Below are positions 17,233 to 25,813 of a stretch of 64,000 bases of DNA, in pieces. The number at the start of each line of letters is the position of its first letter. Within the stretch, counting starts at the first letter, position 1. Location of the stretch: positions 1 to 64,000 of the forward strand of contig NZ_VFOW01000001.1 of NCBI RefSeq assembly GCF_006716355.1, read 5' to 3'. Position numbers and translations under genes: made by a program. The DNA comes from Stackebrandtia endophytica. Its GTDB lineage: Bacteria; Actinomycetota; Actinomycetes; Mycobacteriales; Micromonosporaceae. A model generated the notes under the pieces. It saw only the letters and a program-made list of their open reading frames with translations, made no database searches and was not told the origin of the DNA.

Positions 17233-17757
17233 GTGGCGAGCAGGTTCAAACGACGAGAATCACTATCCCCACTGCATATCGCGGGTTGGCTATTCGCCGA
17301 TCTCGCAGTGATCTTGATGGTGATCTTTCTGGCGGTGGGAACCGATCATCCGGTCGAGGCCAACGCCGAACCCGACCCCATCCCGTCGGCTACTCCGGAG
17401 CCGTCCGAGGAACCCGAAGACACCGGGATGTCGGTCGACCCCATCATCACGACGTTGACCACCAACACCTCCAAACTGCGCGACGGCGACGGCAAAGCCC
17501 TGAAGAAACTCCTCCTGAAGGAGTTCGGCGACCTGGAGACCGACGGAGAACACGCCGCCGTCGTATTGACCTTCGGAGGCACCCATGACGCCAACGTCGG
17601 AGCCGACATCGCCGCACACGCGAACAAGGTGATGCGAAGTGCCCTGCCCGACTTCATGGAACTCGTCTCCTCCAAAGGAACAAGAAACTACTGGGACGGG
17701 AAACTGGATGCCGACGAGATCAGATTCGAGGTGTTCCTGCATGTCAAAGACGCCTGA
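17233..17757 (+). CDS. MotB/ZorB-like single-pass protein with OmpA-like periplasmic domain
   Basis: The 174-residue product (GTG 17233, weak ribosome site) has a basic N-terminus, then one transmembrane helix GWLFADLAVILMVIFLAVG with a buried Asp (D23). This is the pattern of MotB, ExbD/TolR and ZorB, where that Asp carries protons. After a Pro/Glu-rich linker (about 40-65), residues 105-172 include VLTFGGTHDANVGADIA, then a NKVMRSALPDF helix and an IRFEVFLHV strand, reminiscent of the GHTD...N motif of OmpA/MotB peptidoglycan-binding domains. Homology is inferred from motif order, not overall identity. It opens a five-gene operon and is followed after 27 bases by a membrane coiled-coil protein. 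Confidence 0.65.
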   Translation: MASRFKRRESLSPLHIAGWLFADLAVILMVIFLAVGTDHPVEANAEPDPIPSATPEPSEEPEDTGMSVDPIITTLTTNTSKLRDGDGKALKKLLLKEFGDLETDGEHAAVVLTFGGTHDANVGADIAAHANKVMRSALPDFMELVSSKGTRNYWDGKLDADEIRFEVFLHVKDA

Positions 17758-17784
17758 TTCCACGGAACGGACGGGGCCGATTCG

Positions 17785-18861
17785 ATGACATTCCGATTCT
17801 CGCAATGGACACCACCCAAACACCTATTGCCGACGATCTCCATGCTGCGAATGGTGTTCCTATTCGCGCCGATCCTGGTCGCCTGGTACGGCGTCCACGA
17901 AGCCGCCGCCGCATACCAACGGCAATTGGATTCCAACCCCGACGCCGAGAGCGAATCATTCTTCCGTGGCTGGCTCGACGGATTCGACGGCACCGTCATG
18001 TTCACATTCGAACAGATGGCCATCGTGGTCTTCTCATCCGTGGCCATCCTGATCCTGCTGTCCATCACCGCCGAAGCCATACAGGCCCGAATCGACCAGG
18101 AAACCACCTCCGACGAGGCCGCACTGTTGAAAGAGGTCAGCCAGACACTGACCAAAGTGGCCGACCAACTCGAGCGGGAACGCAACATCACCGCCGAGGA
18201 ACTCATGGCCGGACTCACCAGCAACGCCGAAACCGTCACTGCACTCACCACGGCCCTACACATCTCGGCGGACAACGCCCGCGACGCCACCACCAAGATC
18301 GCCACCGCCACCGAAGCGATCGAGACGACCACCGTCGGCGCACTCGACACCGCCGCCAAAGCCGCCGACACCATCAAACAGGCCAGCGGAGACGCCGCCG
18401 CATCAATCAACACCGCCACCGGTCAACTGACCAACACCACCGCCAACTTCGCCGCCACCATCGACCGCCAACACCAGGAGACCAACGAGATACTCAGCCA
18501 GTTCAACGACCTGATCACCGACATCGGCGACCGACTCACCGACGACCGGCACAACTTCCAAACCGCGATGGCCCAACTACTGCCCGACCTGATCGCGCAC
18601 ATCGACGCCTCCCACACCGAGGCCCTCGACAGCCACCGCAAAGAACTCACCGCCGTCATCCAGCCACTGGCCGACCAACTGGCCGCCGCCCAGACCAACG
18701 CGCTCGCAGCCCACACCCAGGCCCTGACCACCGCGATGAACCGCCTGGCCGACAGCCACGACCGACACTCCAAAGTCCTCGTCCAATGGGCACCGCACCT
18801 TGCCGCCCACACGCCACGATCCACCTGGCTCCCCTGGAGAAGGAAACGCGAAACCGTATGA
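17785..18861 (+). CDS. Two-TM membrane protein with long coiled-coil tail (ZorA/MotA-like candidate)
   Basis: The 358-residue product has two hydrophobic helices, about 20-44 (MVFLFAPILVAWYGV) and 74-98 (MAIVVFSSVAILILLSI). A long Ala/Thr-rich helical tail follows, of the kind seen in chemoreceptors (TTKIATATEAIETTTVGAL, then NTTANFAATIDRQHQET). MotA, ExbB and ZorA usually have three or four helices, and ZorA also has a long helical tail, so this is at most a divergent stator-ring protein. Pairing with the MotB-like gene just upstream supports a two-component membrane complex. Its stop overlaps the vWA gene start (ATGA). Whether it conducts ions is unknown. Confidence 0.55.
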   Translation: MTFRFSQWTPPKHLLPTISMLRMVFLFAPILVAWYGVHEAAAAYQRQLDSNPDAESESFFRGWLDGFDGTVMFTFEQMAIVVFSSVAILILLSITAEAIQARIDQETTSDEAALLKEVSQTLTKVADQLERERNITAEELMAGLTSNAETVTALTTALHISADNARDATTKIATATEAIETTTVGALDTAAKAADTIKQASGDAAASINTATGQLTNTTANFAATIDRQHQETNEILSQFNDLITDIGDRLTDDRHNFQTAMAQLLPDLIAHIDASHTEALDSHRKELTAVIQPLADQLAAAQTNALAAHTQALTTAMNRLADSHDRHSKVLVQWAPHLAAHTPRSTWLPWRRKRETV

Positions 18862-19520
18862 GCGAACAGATACTGCCGTTTTACGCCGTGTGCGACGAGT
18901 CCTACTCGATGATGGACGAAATCGACGCCCTCAACGAAGGACTGGCCGACCTTCACGAGGCCATCTCCACCGACCCGGTCGTCGCCGACAAAACCCGATT
19001 CTGCGTCATCGGGTTCTCCGACACCGCCGAAGTCCTGCTACCGCTGTGCGACCTCGGAGACCTCGACGAAATGGCCGGACTCACCGTCAAAGGAAGCACC
19101 AACTACGGTGCCGCCTTCGACCTCCTGCGCGACACCATCGAATCCGACATCGCCGACCTGAAAGCCCAGGGACACAAGGTCTACCGACCCGCCGTGTTCT
19201 TCATGTCCGACGGACAACCCAACGCGCCGTGGGAACAGTCCTTCGACAGGGTCACCGACCCGACCTGGCCACTGCGCCCCAACATCGTCGCCTTCGGTAT
19301 GGGCGACGCCCACGAAGACACCGTCAAACGAGTCGCCACCTTCAAAGCGTTCCTCAGCGACGGCACCATGGACCAGGGCGCCGCACTCCACGAATTCGCC
19401 ACCGCGCTGACCAAGTCGATCGTGCGATCCGGATCCACCGCCACCGAAGACGGCGGAGTGAAACTCCAGATCCCCGACCAGGTCCCCGGATTCACTGCAC
19501 TGAAAGTCGACCAGGTGTGA
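18858..19520 (+). CDS. vWA-domain protein (TerY-like)
   Basis: The ATG at 18858 overlaps the preceding stop by four bases. The 220-residue protein is essentially a single von Willebrand factor A domain with an intact MIDAS: DESYS (D13, S15, S17), Thr in KGSTNYG (T81) and Asp in MSDGQPN (D118). TerY-type vWA proteins of tellurite/stress (ter) loci have this size and are encoded with a PP2C phosphatase and a kinase, exactly the next two genes here. They are thought to act as metal-dependent protein-binding scaffolds. The C-terminal segment (about 185-220) may mediate partner contact. Confidence 0.88.
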   Translation: MSEQILPFYAVCDESYSMMDEIDALNEGLADLHEAISTDPVVADKTRFCVIGFSDTAEVLLPLCDLGDLDEMAGLTVKGSTNYGAAFDLLRDTIESDIADLKAQGHKVYRPAVFFMSDGQPNAPWEQSFDRVTDPTWPLRPNIVAFGMGDAHEDTVKRVATFKAFLSDGTMDQGAALHEFATALTKSIVRSGSTATEDGGVKLQIPDQVPGFTALKVDQV

Positions 19521-21169
19521 ACCGCCGAACACGCATACCCATCCGCAACCGCCCGGTATGGGGCGACATGGTCGCGCCCTGGCGCCCCGACACGGTGGGC
19601 CGGGACGCGCGAGCCGCCGAAGCCCCCTGGCGACTGCACGACGACCCCGCCATACCCGACTCCGTACTCGACGGCGGAAGACTCGGACCAGTCGAAGTCC
19701 TCGCCGCCAGCGTACGAGGCTCCTCCCACCGGCACTACGGATCCCGACGCGAAGACGCCGTCGCGGTCGCCGAACTGGACGACCGGTACATCGTCGCCGC
19801 CGTCGCCGACGGCGTGGGATCCACCCGGGACAGCCACGAGGCCTCCCACCGTGCCGTCCAACACCTCATCCGGGTCATCACCACCCAGGTGACCTCCCGA
19901 GACACCCCCAGCCTGGGCGGACTGCGAACCGCCTTCGACCAGGTCAACGCGGCGATAGAAAAGCTGGACACCGGTGCGGCGACCACCCTGACCGCCGTCG
20001 TACTCGACACCGTCAACCCCGACGGCCAAGGCCACACCTACCACCTCGCGCAACTGGGCGACAGCCCCGCAGCCGTGCTCGCCAACGGCCGATTCCGTCG
20101 ACTGTTCACCGACGAACCCGACGGCGCCGTGCACTCCACCACCACACACGCCCTACCCGGATCCGACCTGTCGGCCCTGCAACTGGCCACCGGAACACTA
20201 CGAGTCGGCGAGTCACTGTTCCTGGCCAGCGACGGAATAGCCAACCTGTGGGAAGCCGACGACGTCCAGGAATACCTGGCCCCCCGATGGGCCGAACCAC
20301 CCAGTGGCGTCAACTTCCTCACCCAACTGCAACTGCGCCGCAAATCCTTCGACGACGACCGCTCCGTCGTCGCGATATGGGTACCGCACCGCCGAACCCA
20401 ACGGCCACCGCTGATCCCCGGAACAGAGTTCAACGTCGACCACTACTTCCGCAACGGAAGCTGCCTGTCGGCCGGCCGCATCGGAGACCTGGAGGTCCGC
20501 GCCGCATCAAGCCGCGGAACCCGATCACCTGCCGGTGCCCGCCGCGACGTCGCTCGACTGGCCGCCTTCGGCGACTACGTCGCCGGCGCCGTCACCCGCA
20601 CCACCTCGACCCCCGAAGCCACCGCCGGAGCCGGCGACGGACACCACTTCGCCGTCGAATTCCTCCGCGAACTGGCCACCCGCCCACCCGAAGAACCCAT
20701 CGAATACCGGATCGCCTCGACACTGCGCGAAACGACCCAACGCATGGCCAAGATCTTCCGCAACCTGCACACCGTGGAGATGTCCGCCCTCATCGTGGGA
20801 CCACGACCCGACAGCGGCGAACTGACGTACTGGGCACTGACCTGCGGAGAACAACCCGTCCACGCCGCCGGTCACGCGATACACGGACTCGATCAAATGG
20901 ACACCGGTGCCGTCGACATCGATCAACTCGAGGGCCGCTGGGGAACCCTCGCCGACCCGGTACACCTGCAACGCGGCCCCGTACGTCCCGGCGAAGCACT
21001 GCTGGCGACAACCGGCATCACCGGCGACGGGTTGGGCGAACGAATCGGGGGAGCCGCCGTCAGCGGAGCCCCACTGGGACCCGTCGAGTTCTATCACCAG
21101 GTCGCCGCCGGAAACGACACCGAATCCGCCGCGGTGGCGATGTGGCTGGACCAGGAGTGGGGACGATGA
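19517..21169 (+). CDS. Tandem PP2C-type phosphatase, second copy lacking metal ligands
   Basis: GTG 19517 overlaps the vWA stop (GTGA), giving 550 residues. The first half is a PP2C domain: GSRREDAVAV (D80), AVADGVGS (D98), LASDGIANLW (D239) and FDDDRSVVAIW (about 279-289). The second half (from about 325) aligns with the first block by block: LEVRAASSRGT matches VEVLAASVRGS, GARRDVARLAAFGDYVAGA matches SRREDAVAVAELDDRYIVA, LLATTGITG matches LFLASDGIAN, and ESAAVAMWL matches DRSVVAIWV. The acidic metal ligands are lost in the second copy, so it is likely a pseudo-phosphatase regulatory domain. The active half should dephosphorylate Ser/Thr on a partner, plausibly the vWA, kinase or membrane pair. 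Confidence 0.85.
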   Translation: MNRRTRIPIRNRPVWGDMVAPWRPDTVGRDARAAEAPWRLHDDPAIPDSVLDGGRLGPVEVLAASVRGSSHRHYGSRREDAVAVAELDDRYIVAAVADGVGSTRDSHEASHRAVQHLIRVITTQVTSRDTPSLGGLRTAFDQVNAAIEKLDTGAATTLTAVVLDTVNPDGQGHTYHLAQLGDSPAAVLANGRFRRLFTDEPDGAVHSTTTHALPGSDLSALQLATGTLRVGESLFLASDGIANLWEADDVQEYLAPRWAEPPSGVNFLTQLQLRRKSFDDDRSVVAIWVPHRRTQRPPLIPGTEFNVDHYFRNGSCLSAGRIGDLEVRAASSRGTRSPAGARRDVARLAAFGDYVAGAVTRTTSTPEATAGAGDGHHFAVEFLRELATRPPEEPIEYRIASTLRETTQRMAKIFRNLHTVEMSALIVGPRPDSGELTYWALTCGEQPVHAAGHAIHGLDQMDTGAVDIDQLEGRWGTLADPVHLQRGPVRPGEALLATTGITGDGLGERIGGAAVSGAPLGPVEFYHQVAAGNDTESAAVAMWLDQEWGR

Positions 21170-22098
21170 CCGACGACGAGGTGAAGCTGAGCGACCTGGG
21201 CGACCTCATTCGCCTCGACGACGGTGGCCAGGGAATCGTCTACCGCGTCGGCAACCGACCCGGAATCCTGGTCAAGAAGTACCACGGACCGATCAACGGC
21301 ACCGAACTCCGCAACCTCGTCCGCCGGCCATCCATGATGGATGAGAAGCGACGGGAACTGGTGCTGGCCTCCTCGGCCTGGCCACTGCAAATCGTCGTCG
21401 ACAACGGCAACTGCGTCGGCATGACCATGCGAGAAGCACCCGGCGACTTCCGCAGCCGGATCGGCAACCGGGAAAAACACCTCGAACTCCAGTTCCTCGC
21501 ATTCCGCCCGAAAGGCATGTGGGCCAACCTGATCCTGCCCGACCACGCCCAACGCATCGCGCTACTGCAGCTCTACCTGCGCTACGCCCAGGCACTACAC
21601 AGAAGCGACGTCATCCTCGGCGACATCTCACTGAAAAATTTCTTCTGGTCGATCCGACGCGGCCCCAAGATCTTCGCCCTCGACTGCGACAGCTACCTCG
21701 TCAACGGACGCCCACCGATCATGCCCCCGGTCGAAACCCCCGACTGGCAAGATCCCCAGCTGGCCGCCGGACAACCACCCACCATGGACTCCGACAGGTA
21801 CAAACTCGCCCTCATGGTCCTGCGGACCCTGCTGCAACAACCACAAGCCACCCCCGAAACCGTCAACGCCAACCCGGACGACCATCAAACACTGGGAGCC
21901 ACCATCACCGCGCTCACCGAACGCATGACCCGACAGACCGCCCGGCCCCGCATCGAGGAATGGCTACGCGCCCTATCCGGACGCCCCACCATCGCCCTAC
22001 CCAGAAAACCCGGCTCCCGCACCAACCGTCGCACCACCCCGCGACCGGTCAACCGACCCCGCATCCAACTGCGGCACCGCAGAGACGACACCGCCTGA
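21166..22098 (+). CDS. Protein kinase-like protein of TerY-P triad type
   Basis: ATG 21166 overlaps the PP2C stop (ATGA). The 310-residue product has a Gly-rich loop DDGGQGIVY (18-26), a Lys pair at 37/38 (ILVKKYH), catalytic loop LGDISLKNFF (D153, N158) and a metal-binding DCD in place of DFG (173-175). An activation-like segment VETPDWQDPQ and a DSDRYKLALMVLRTLL helix fit the kinase C-lobe. The divergent HRD/DFG motifs are typical of kinases encoded with TerY-type vWA and PP2C proteins. A basic Arg/Pro tail (about 280-310) may bind nucleic acid or acidic partners. It ends the operon. Confidence 0.85.
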   Translation: MTDDEVKLSDLGDLIRLDDGGQGIVYRVGNRPGILVKKYHGPINGTELRNLVRRPSMMDEKRRELVLASSAWPLQIVVDNGNCVGMTMREAPGDFRSRIGNREKHLELQFLAFRPKGMWANLILPDHAQRIALLQLYLRYAQALHRSDVILGDISLKNFFWSIRRGPKIFALDCDSYLVNGRPPIMPPVETPDWQDPQLAAGQPPTMDSDRYKLALMVLRTLLQQPQATPETVNANPDDHQTLGATITALTERMTRQTARPRIEEWLRALSGRPTIALPRKPGSRTNRRTTPRPVNRPRIQLRHRRDDTA

Positions 22099-22121
22099 CC
22101 CCTCGAAAAACCGGCACGACA

Positions 22122-22634
22122 TCACAGATCCCGCACGTAATGCTCAAACAGCTGCCCGTCAGGCTCGGGAAACCGCCCCTCGAAACGAAACCCCGCCCGC
22201 ACCGCCACCGCCGCCGACGCCACATTCTCGACAGCACAACGAATCACCGCCTGAGCAGCACCCCGCCGCCGGGCAAAACCACACACCAGGTCGACCGCGT
22301 GAGTCATCAACCCCCGTCCCCGCCACTGCGGATACAAGCCATAGGACACGTTGACCCGACCCTCGCCCAAACCCGCGAGCCTGAAGCGGACATCAACGTA
22401 CCCGGCCTGCACACCCACACCGGCCACCATGATCGCGAAAGCCAACGGGTCCGTCCCATCGATCCAACACCGTTGACACCGCCGGGCGTAATCCGTCATC
22501 CCCTCACGTGTGCTCGGGGCCCCACTGAGCCACCGCACCAGATCAGAATCCTCACCGGCCAAATTCGCCTCGACATGCTCCAACCCGAACGGCACCAGGT
22601 CAACCACACCGTCAGACAACTCGACACCCACCAC
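22122..22634 (-). CDS. GNAT acetyltransferase (RimJ/RimL-like)
   Basis: The conserved part begins VGVELSDGVVDLVPFGLEH. GTG 22634 is chosen (170 residues) because the further 86 upstream residues of the open frame have no family character. The acetyl-CoA loop QWRGRGLMTHAV and the late segment NVASAAVAVRAGFRFEG are standard for RimJ/RimL-type N-acetyltransferases. It acylates an amino group of a protein or small molecule; the substrate is unknown. It is convergent with the kinase gene, 23 bases away. Confidence 0.8.
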   Translation of the reverse strand: MVGVELSDGVVDLVPFGLEHVEANLAGEDSDLVRWLSGAPSTREGMTDYARRCQRCWIDGTDPLAFAIMVAGVGVQAGYVDVRFRLAGLGEGRVNVSYGLYPQWRGRGLMTHAVDLVCGFARRRGAAQAVIRCAVENVASAAVAVRAGFRFEGRFPEPDGQLFEHYVRDL

Positions 22635-23243
22635 GACCTGATTCTCGCCATCCGCGACGAGCCCCGCCACCCGATATCTCCCACACCGGCGGGGGACAAG
22701 CAACCCACACCTTGAGACGGCGCCGTCGCGGTGGCCGAACACCATTCGACGCACGTCACACCGCATTACCGATGATCCGGCCGATCGAATCCTCGCCCGA
22801 TTCAACCCCACCGACACCACAAGGAATCGCGCCGACAGTGCTGCGGCGTGCCACGACCCACGACGAGTGACCGGAGGCGGTGGCGCGGCCAATGATCACC
22901 GAAATGGACACCCGGCAAGGGAATCAACACGAAGCACTCTCGCCCACACCCCCACGCACCCACACCTCCACGTACAGGCCCATGTGGAGGTTGCCGCCCT
23001 ATTTCGACCCTTCAGCCCGGGTAGGCCTTGGCTTCGTCGACGACGACAGGGCCCGGCAACTCGGCTTGATGCCGGGCCGCCGTGACCCCGGTCTACTCCA
23101 CCACTCAGTCACCGGCGGCCGCAGTGGCTCCGCCGAGCGAGCTCGACAACGGTCGCCGTGATAGCCAGCCCGGGAGCATCGACCAGGGCCCCGACACGGG
23201 GAGGGGCCGGTAACACCGCCACCGACGTCACCTCACCCGGCGA
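22635..23243. other. Intergenic region, no supported gene
   Basis: About 600 bases between the acetyltransferase start and the end of the ogt gene. Short open frames on the plus strand (for example from 22880) are Pro/Arg/His-rich and have no ribosome site or recognisable domain. The segment 22980-23060 reads YFDPSARVGLGFVDDDRARQ in one frame, which looks more protein-like than its surroundings and might be a gene remnant, but support is too weak to call. Confidence 0.35.
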
Positions 23244-23774
23244 TCACGCCGCCACACCGGACAGCCGGGCATCCACACCACCGCCGACTCCGAACACCTC
23301 CCGGCCACCTTCCAAACCCAACAACCGACGCTTCCGCTCCACACCACCGGCATACCCGGTCAACGAACCGTCAGCACCCACCACCCGGTGACACGGCACC
23401 ACGATCGCCATCCGATTGCGACCATTCGCCGCACCCACCGCACGCGACGCGGTCGGCTTACCCAACGACTCCGCCAACTGCCCATAAGTGACCGTCGTGC
23501 CGTACGGGACGTCCAACAACGCGGTCCACACCCGTTCCTGGAACGGCGTACCACGAAACCCCAAAGGAACATCGAACCGCTGAAGCCGACCGGCGAAGTA
23601 GTCACCCAACTGCTCCTCAAGCGACTCGAAACCCGACGTTACCTCCACACCGAACTCGGCATCGGCGGGACGATACCGCTGATCCTCCAAATACAACCCC
23701 ACCAGCCGGTCATCCTCGGCCACCAGCGTCAACAACCCCACAGGGGACTCCACTACACGAAACACCCGATTCAT
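23244..23774 (-). CDS. ogt: Methylated-DNA-protein-cysteine methyltransferase
   Basis: ATG 23774 follows AAAGGAGTCACC. The 176-residue protein has the active-site block IVVPCHRVVGADGSLTGYAG, in which the Cys accepts the O6-alkyl group from guanine in a single-use reaction, and the preceding helix TASRAVGAANGRN used for DNA minor-groove binding. The length fits Ogt/MGMT enzymes. The Ada-AlkA-type gene is directly upstream on the same strand (33-base gap), so they form a DNA-alkylation repair unit. Confidence 0.95.
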   Translation of the reverse strand: MNRVFRVVESPVGLLTLVAEDDRLVGLYLEDQRYRPADAEFGVEVTSGFESLEEQLGDYFAGRLQRFDVPLGFRGTPFQERVWTALLDVPYGTTVTYGQLAESLGKPTASRAVGAANGRNRMAIVVPCHRVVGADGSLTGYAGGVERKRRLLGLEGGREVFGVGGGVDARLSGVAA

Positions 23775-23806
23775 CAGGTGACTCCTTTCGTTTGAATACG
23801 AACAAC

Positions 23807-25282
23807 TCACGATTCCGGCAACCGATTGATCGCATGATCACCGGTCGCCCACAAGTACTGCACCGCATACGCCCGCCACGGCCGCCACATCGCCGCACGC
23901 CGAGACAACGAACCCGGCGAGGACGGCAAATCCAACACCTCCGCAGCCACCTTCACACCCAGATCCGACGCCAGAAACGCATCCGGATCACCCAGGGCAC
24001 GCATCGCCACCGACTCCACCGTCCACGGCCCGATGCCACGCAACCGGGACAACTGCTCCCGCGCCACCTCCCAATCGCTGCCCGGTCCCAACACCACCTC
24101 GCCATCAGCCAGCGCCCGTACCAAACCCGCCACCGTCTCCCGCCGCGACACCGGCATCGCCAACACCGACGACAGATCCGCATCCACCAACGACTCCACC
24201 GACGGAAACACCCGGGTCAAACCACCATCGGGATCATCCACCGCCTCCCCGAACCGCTCCACCAGACGACCCGCATGAGTCCGCGCCGCCGCCGTCGACA
24301 CCTGCTGCCCCAGAACCGCCCGAATCGCGAACTCCGCCGCATCAACGGTCTTGGGAACCCGCCGACCCGGAGCCGCCGCCACCAACGGCGCCAACACCTC
24401 ATCAGCCGACAACGCCTCATCCACCGCCACCGGGTCGGCATCCAAATCCAACATCCAACGACACCGACTGATCGCGCCGGTCAAATCACGATGATCACTC
24501 AGCTGCAACCGGCACTCGACGAACTCCACATCCGGCCGCAACGACACGACCGCCGGACCATGCGGCAACCGAAGGGCCCGCCGGTACGCGCCATCACGCC
24601 ACTCCTCAACCCCCGGCACCGCGGTCGCCACCAGATGCCCGAACAGGCTGTCCGGAACCAGCGGCCGCCGAAACGGCAACCGCAACCGCACCGCCGACGA
24701 GCCCGCGGTCACCCCACGGCCGCCGGAACGTTGCCGCAACTGGGTCGGCGACAACGCGAACACCTCCGACACCGTCTCATTGAACGTGCGGATGCTGGAG
24801 AACCCGGCCGCGAAGGCGACCTGACCCATCGGCATCGTCGACGTCTCGATCAGCAACCGTGCAGTGGTGGCACGCTGGGCCCGGGCCAATGCCAACGGAC
24901 CGGCACCCACCTCGGCACGCAGATTACGTTCCAACTGCCGCACGCTATAGCCCAGACGCGTCGCCAACCCGGTCACACCGTCGCGATCGACCACCCCGTC
25001 GGCGATCAACCGCATGGCGCGTGCCACCACGTCGGCGCGCACATTCCACTCCGGTGAGCCGGGCGTGGCATCCGGGCGACACCGCTTGCACGCCCGGAAA
25101 CCGGCCTGTTGTGCCGCCGCCGCGGTCGGATGGAACGTCATGTTCGCAGGCTTGGGCGGCAACGCCGGACAAGACGGCCGGCAGTAGATACCCGTTGACT
25201 TCACCCCGGTGAAGAACCACCCGTCGAAACGGGCGTCCTTCGACTGAACGGCGCGGACACAGCGCTCGAAATCCTCGTGCAT
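23807..25282 (-). CDS. alkA: Ada-AlkA fusion: methyl-responsive regulator with 3-methyladenine DNA glycosylase
   Basis: ATG 25282 begins MHEDFERCVRAV; the product is 491 residues. Domain order: Ada N-terminal zinc domain with KSTGIYCRPSC (C34, C38) and FRACKRCRPD supplying four Cys; an AraC-type helix-turn-helix (about 95-185, with VAFAAGFSSIRTFNETV); then an AlkA N-terminal beta domain and an HhH-GPD glycosylase (VLGQQVSTAAARTHAGRL, then LRGIGPWTVESVAMRALG with catalytic Asp in DAFLASDLGV). It should sense methyl-phosphotriesters through the Cys cluster, activate its own operon, and excise alkylated bases. The ogt gene follows 33 bases downstream. Confidence 0.95.
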   Translation of the reverse strand: MHEDFERCVRAVQSKDARFDGWFFTGVKSTGIYCRPSCPALPPKPANMTFHPTAAAAQQAGFRACKRCRPDATPGSPEWNVRADVVARAMRLIADGVVDRDGVTGLATRLGYSVRQLERNLRAEVGAGPLALARAQRATTARLLIETSTMPMGQVAFAAGFSSIRTFNETVSEVFALSPTQLRQRSGGRGVTAGSSAVRLRLPFRRPLVPDSLFGHLVATAVPGVEEWRDGAYRRALRLPHGPAVVSLRPDVEFVECRLQLSDHRDLTGAISRCRWMLDLDADPVAVDEALSADEVLAPLVAAAPGRRVPKTVDAAEFAIRAVLGQQVSTAAARTHAGRLVERFGEAVDDPDGGLTRVFPSVESLVDADLSSVLAMPVSRRETVAGLVRALADGEVVLGPGSDWEVAREQLSRLRGIGPWTVESVAMRALGDPDAFLASDLGVKVAAEVLDLPSSPGSLSRRAAMWRPWRAYAVQYLWATGDHAINRLPES

Positions 25283-25408
25283 GACGTCAAGAATGCCGCC
25301 CGCCACCATCCGTCGCTAGCGGAAAAACGACATCTGGACGAAGGTCACGGTGGTGACGAAAAACCGCCACCCACCGACATGATCAGCCGATTCGACTTGT
25401 GAATTCTG

Positions 25409-25813
25409 CTACGACTGTGGCGGGGGCCAATCCGAACTGCCCTCGCGATAGATCTTGGCCGACACGATCAACCCGTCGATGACGCGATAAAACCCGGCGA
25501 TACTGAAGCGATGTGTGGTCGCCTCGTCGATGATCTCCTCGACTATCTCCACCGCGACGCGATCACCCTCGACGTCATCGCGCAGTACCAGCGGTGTCGA
25601 GGGCAACAGTACCGGTCGCAAGGCCGACATCGATTCACCGAAGAATTCTCGGAGTGTCGCCTTACCCTGCACCACCCGCTGCCCGGTGACGAATACCGCC
25701 GTATCGGCGAACATGGCCACTGCAGCCGCGGCGTCACCGGAGTTGAACCCGTTGACATGGGCCAAGACCACCGCGCCCGAGTTGGTGTTGCCGGGGTCGA
25801 CATTGGATTCCAC
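25409..25813 (-). CDS. SnoaL/NTF2-like protein
   Basis: GTG 25813 is preceded by GGAGG at 7 bases, giving 134 residues; the open frame continues upstream but without conservation. The pattern VLAHVNGFNSGDAAAAVAMF, then DTAVFVTGQRVVQGKATLREF and a final IDGLIVSAKIYREG is the SnoaL-like/NTF2-like cone fold used for small-molecule enzymes and for unknown-function proteins. No catalytic residues can be assigned. It is a single gene after the Ada-AlkA/Ogt unit, on the same strand. Confidence 0.75.
   Translation of the reverse strand: MESNVDPGNTNSGAVVLAHVNGFNSGDAAAAVAMFADTAVFVTGQRVVQGKATLREFFGESMSALRPVLLPSTPLVLRDDVEGDRVAVEIVEEIIDEATTHRFSIAGFYRVIDGLIVSAKIYREGSSDWPPPQS

Noticed and set aside
21519-22715. 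Long plus-strand open frame overlapping kinase and acetyltransferase
   Set aside because: Composition is typical of high-GC shadow frames (His, Pro, Thr, Arg), with no domain; the kinase and GNAT motifs are on the true frames.
22880-23161. Small plus-strand open frame between GNAT and ogt genes
   Set aside because: One short protein-like patch only; no ribosome site and no recognisable domain.
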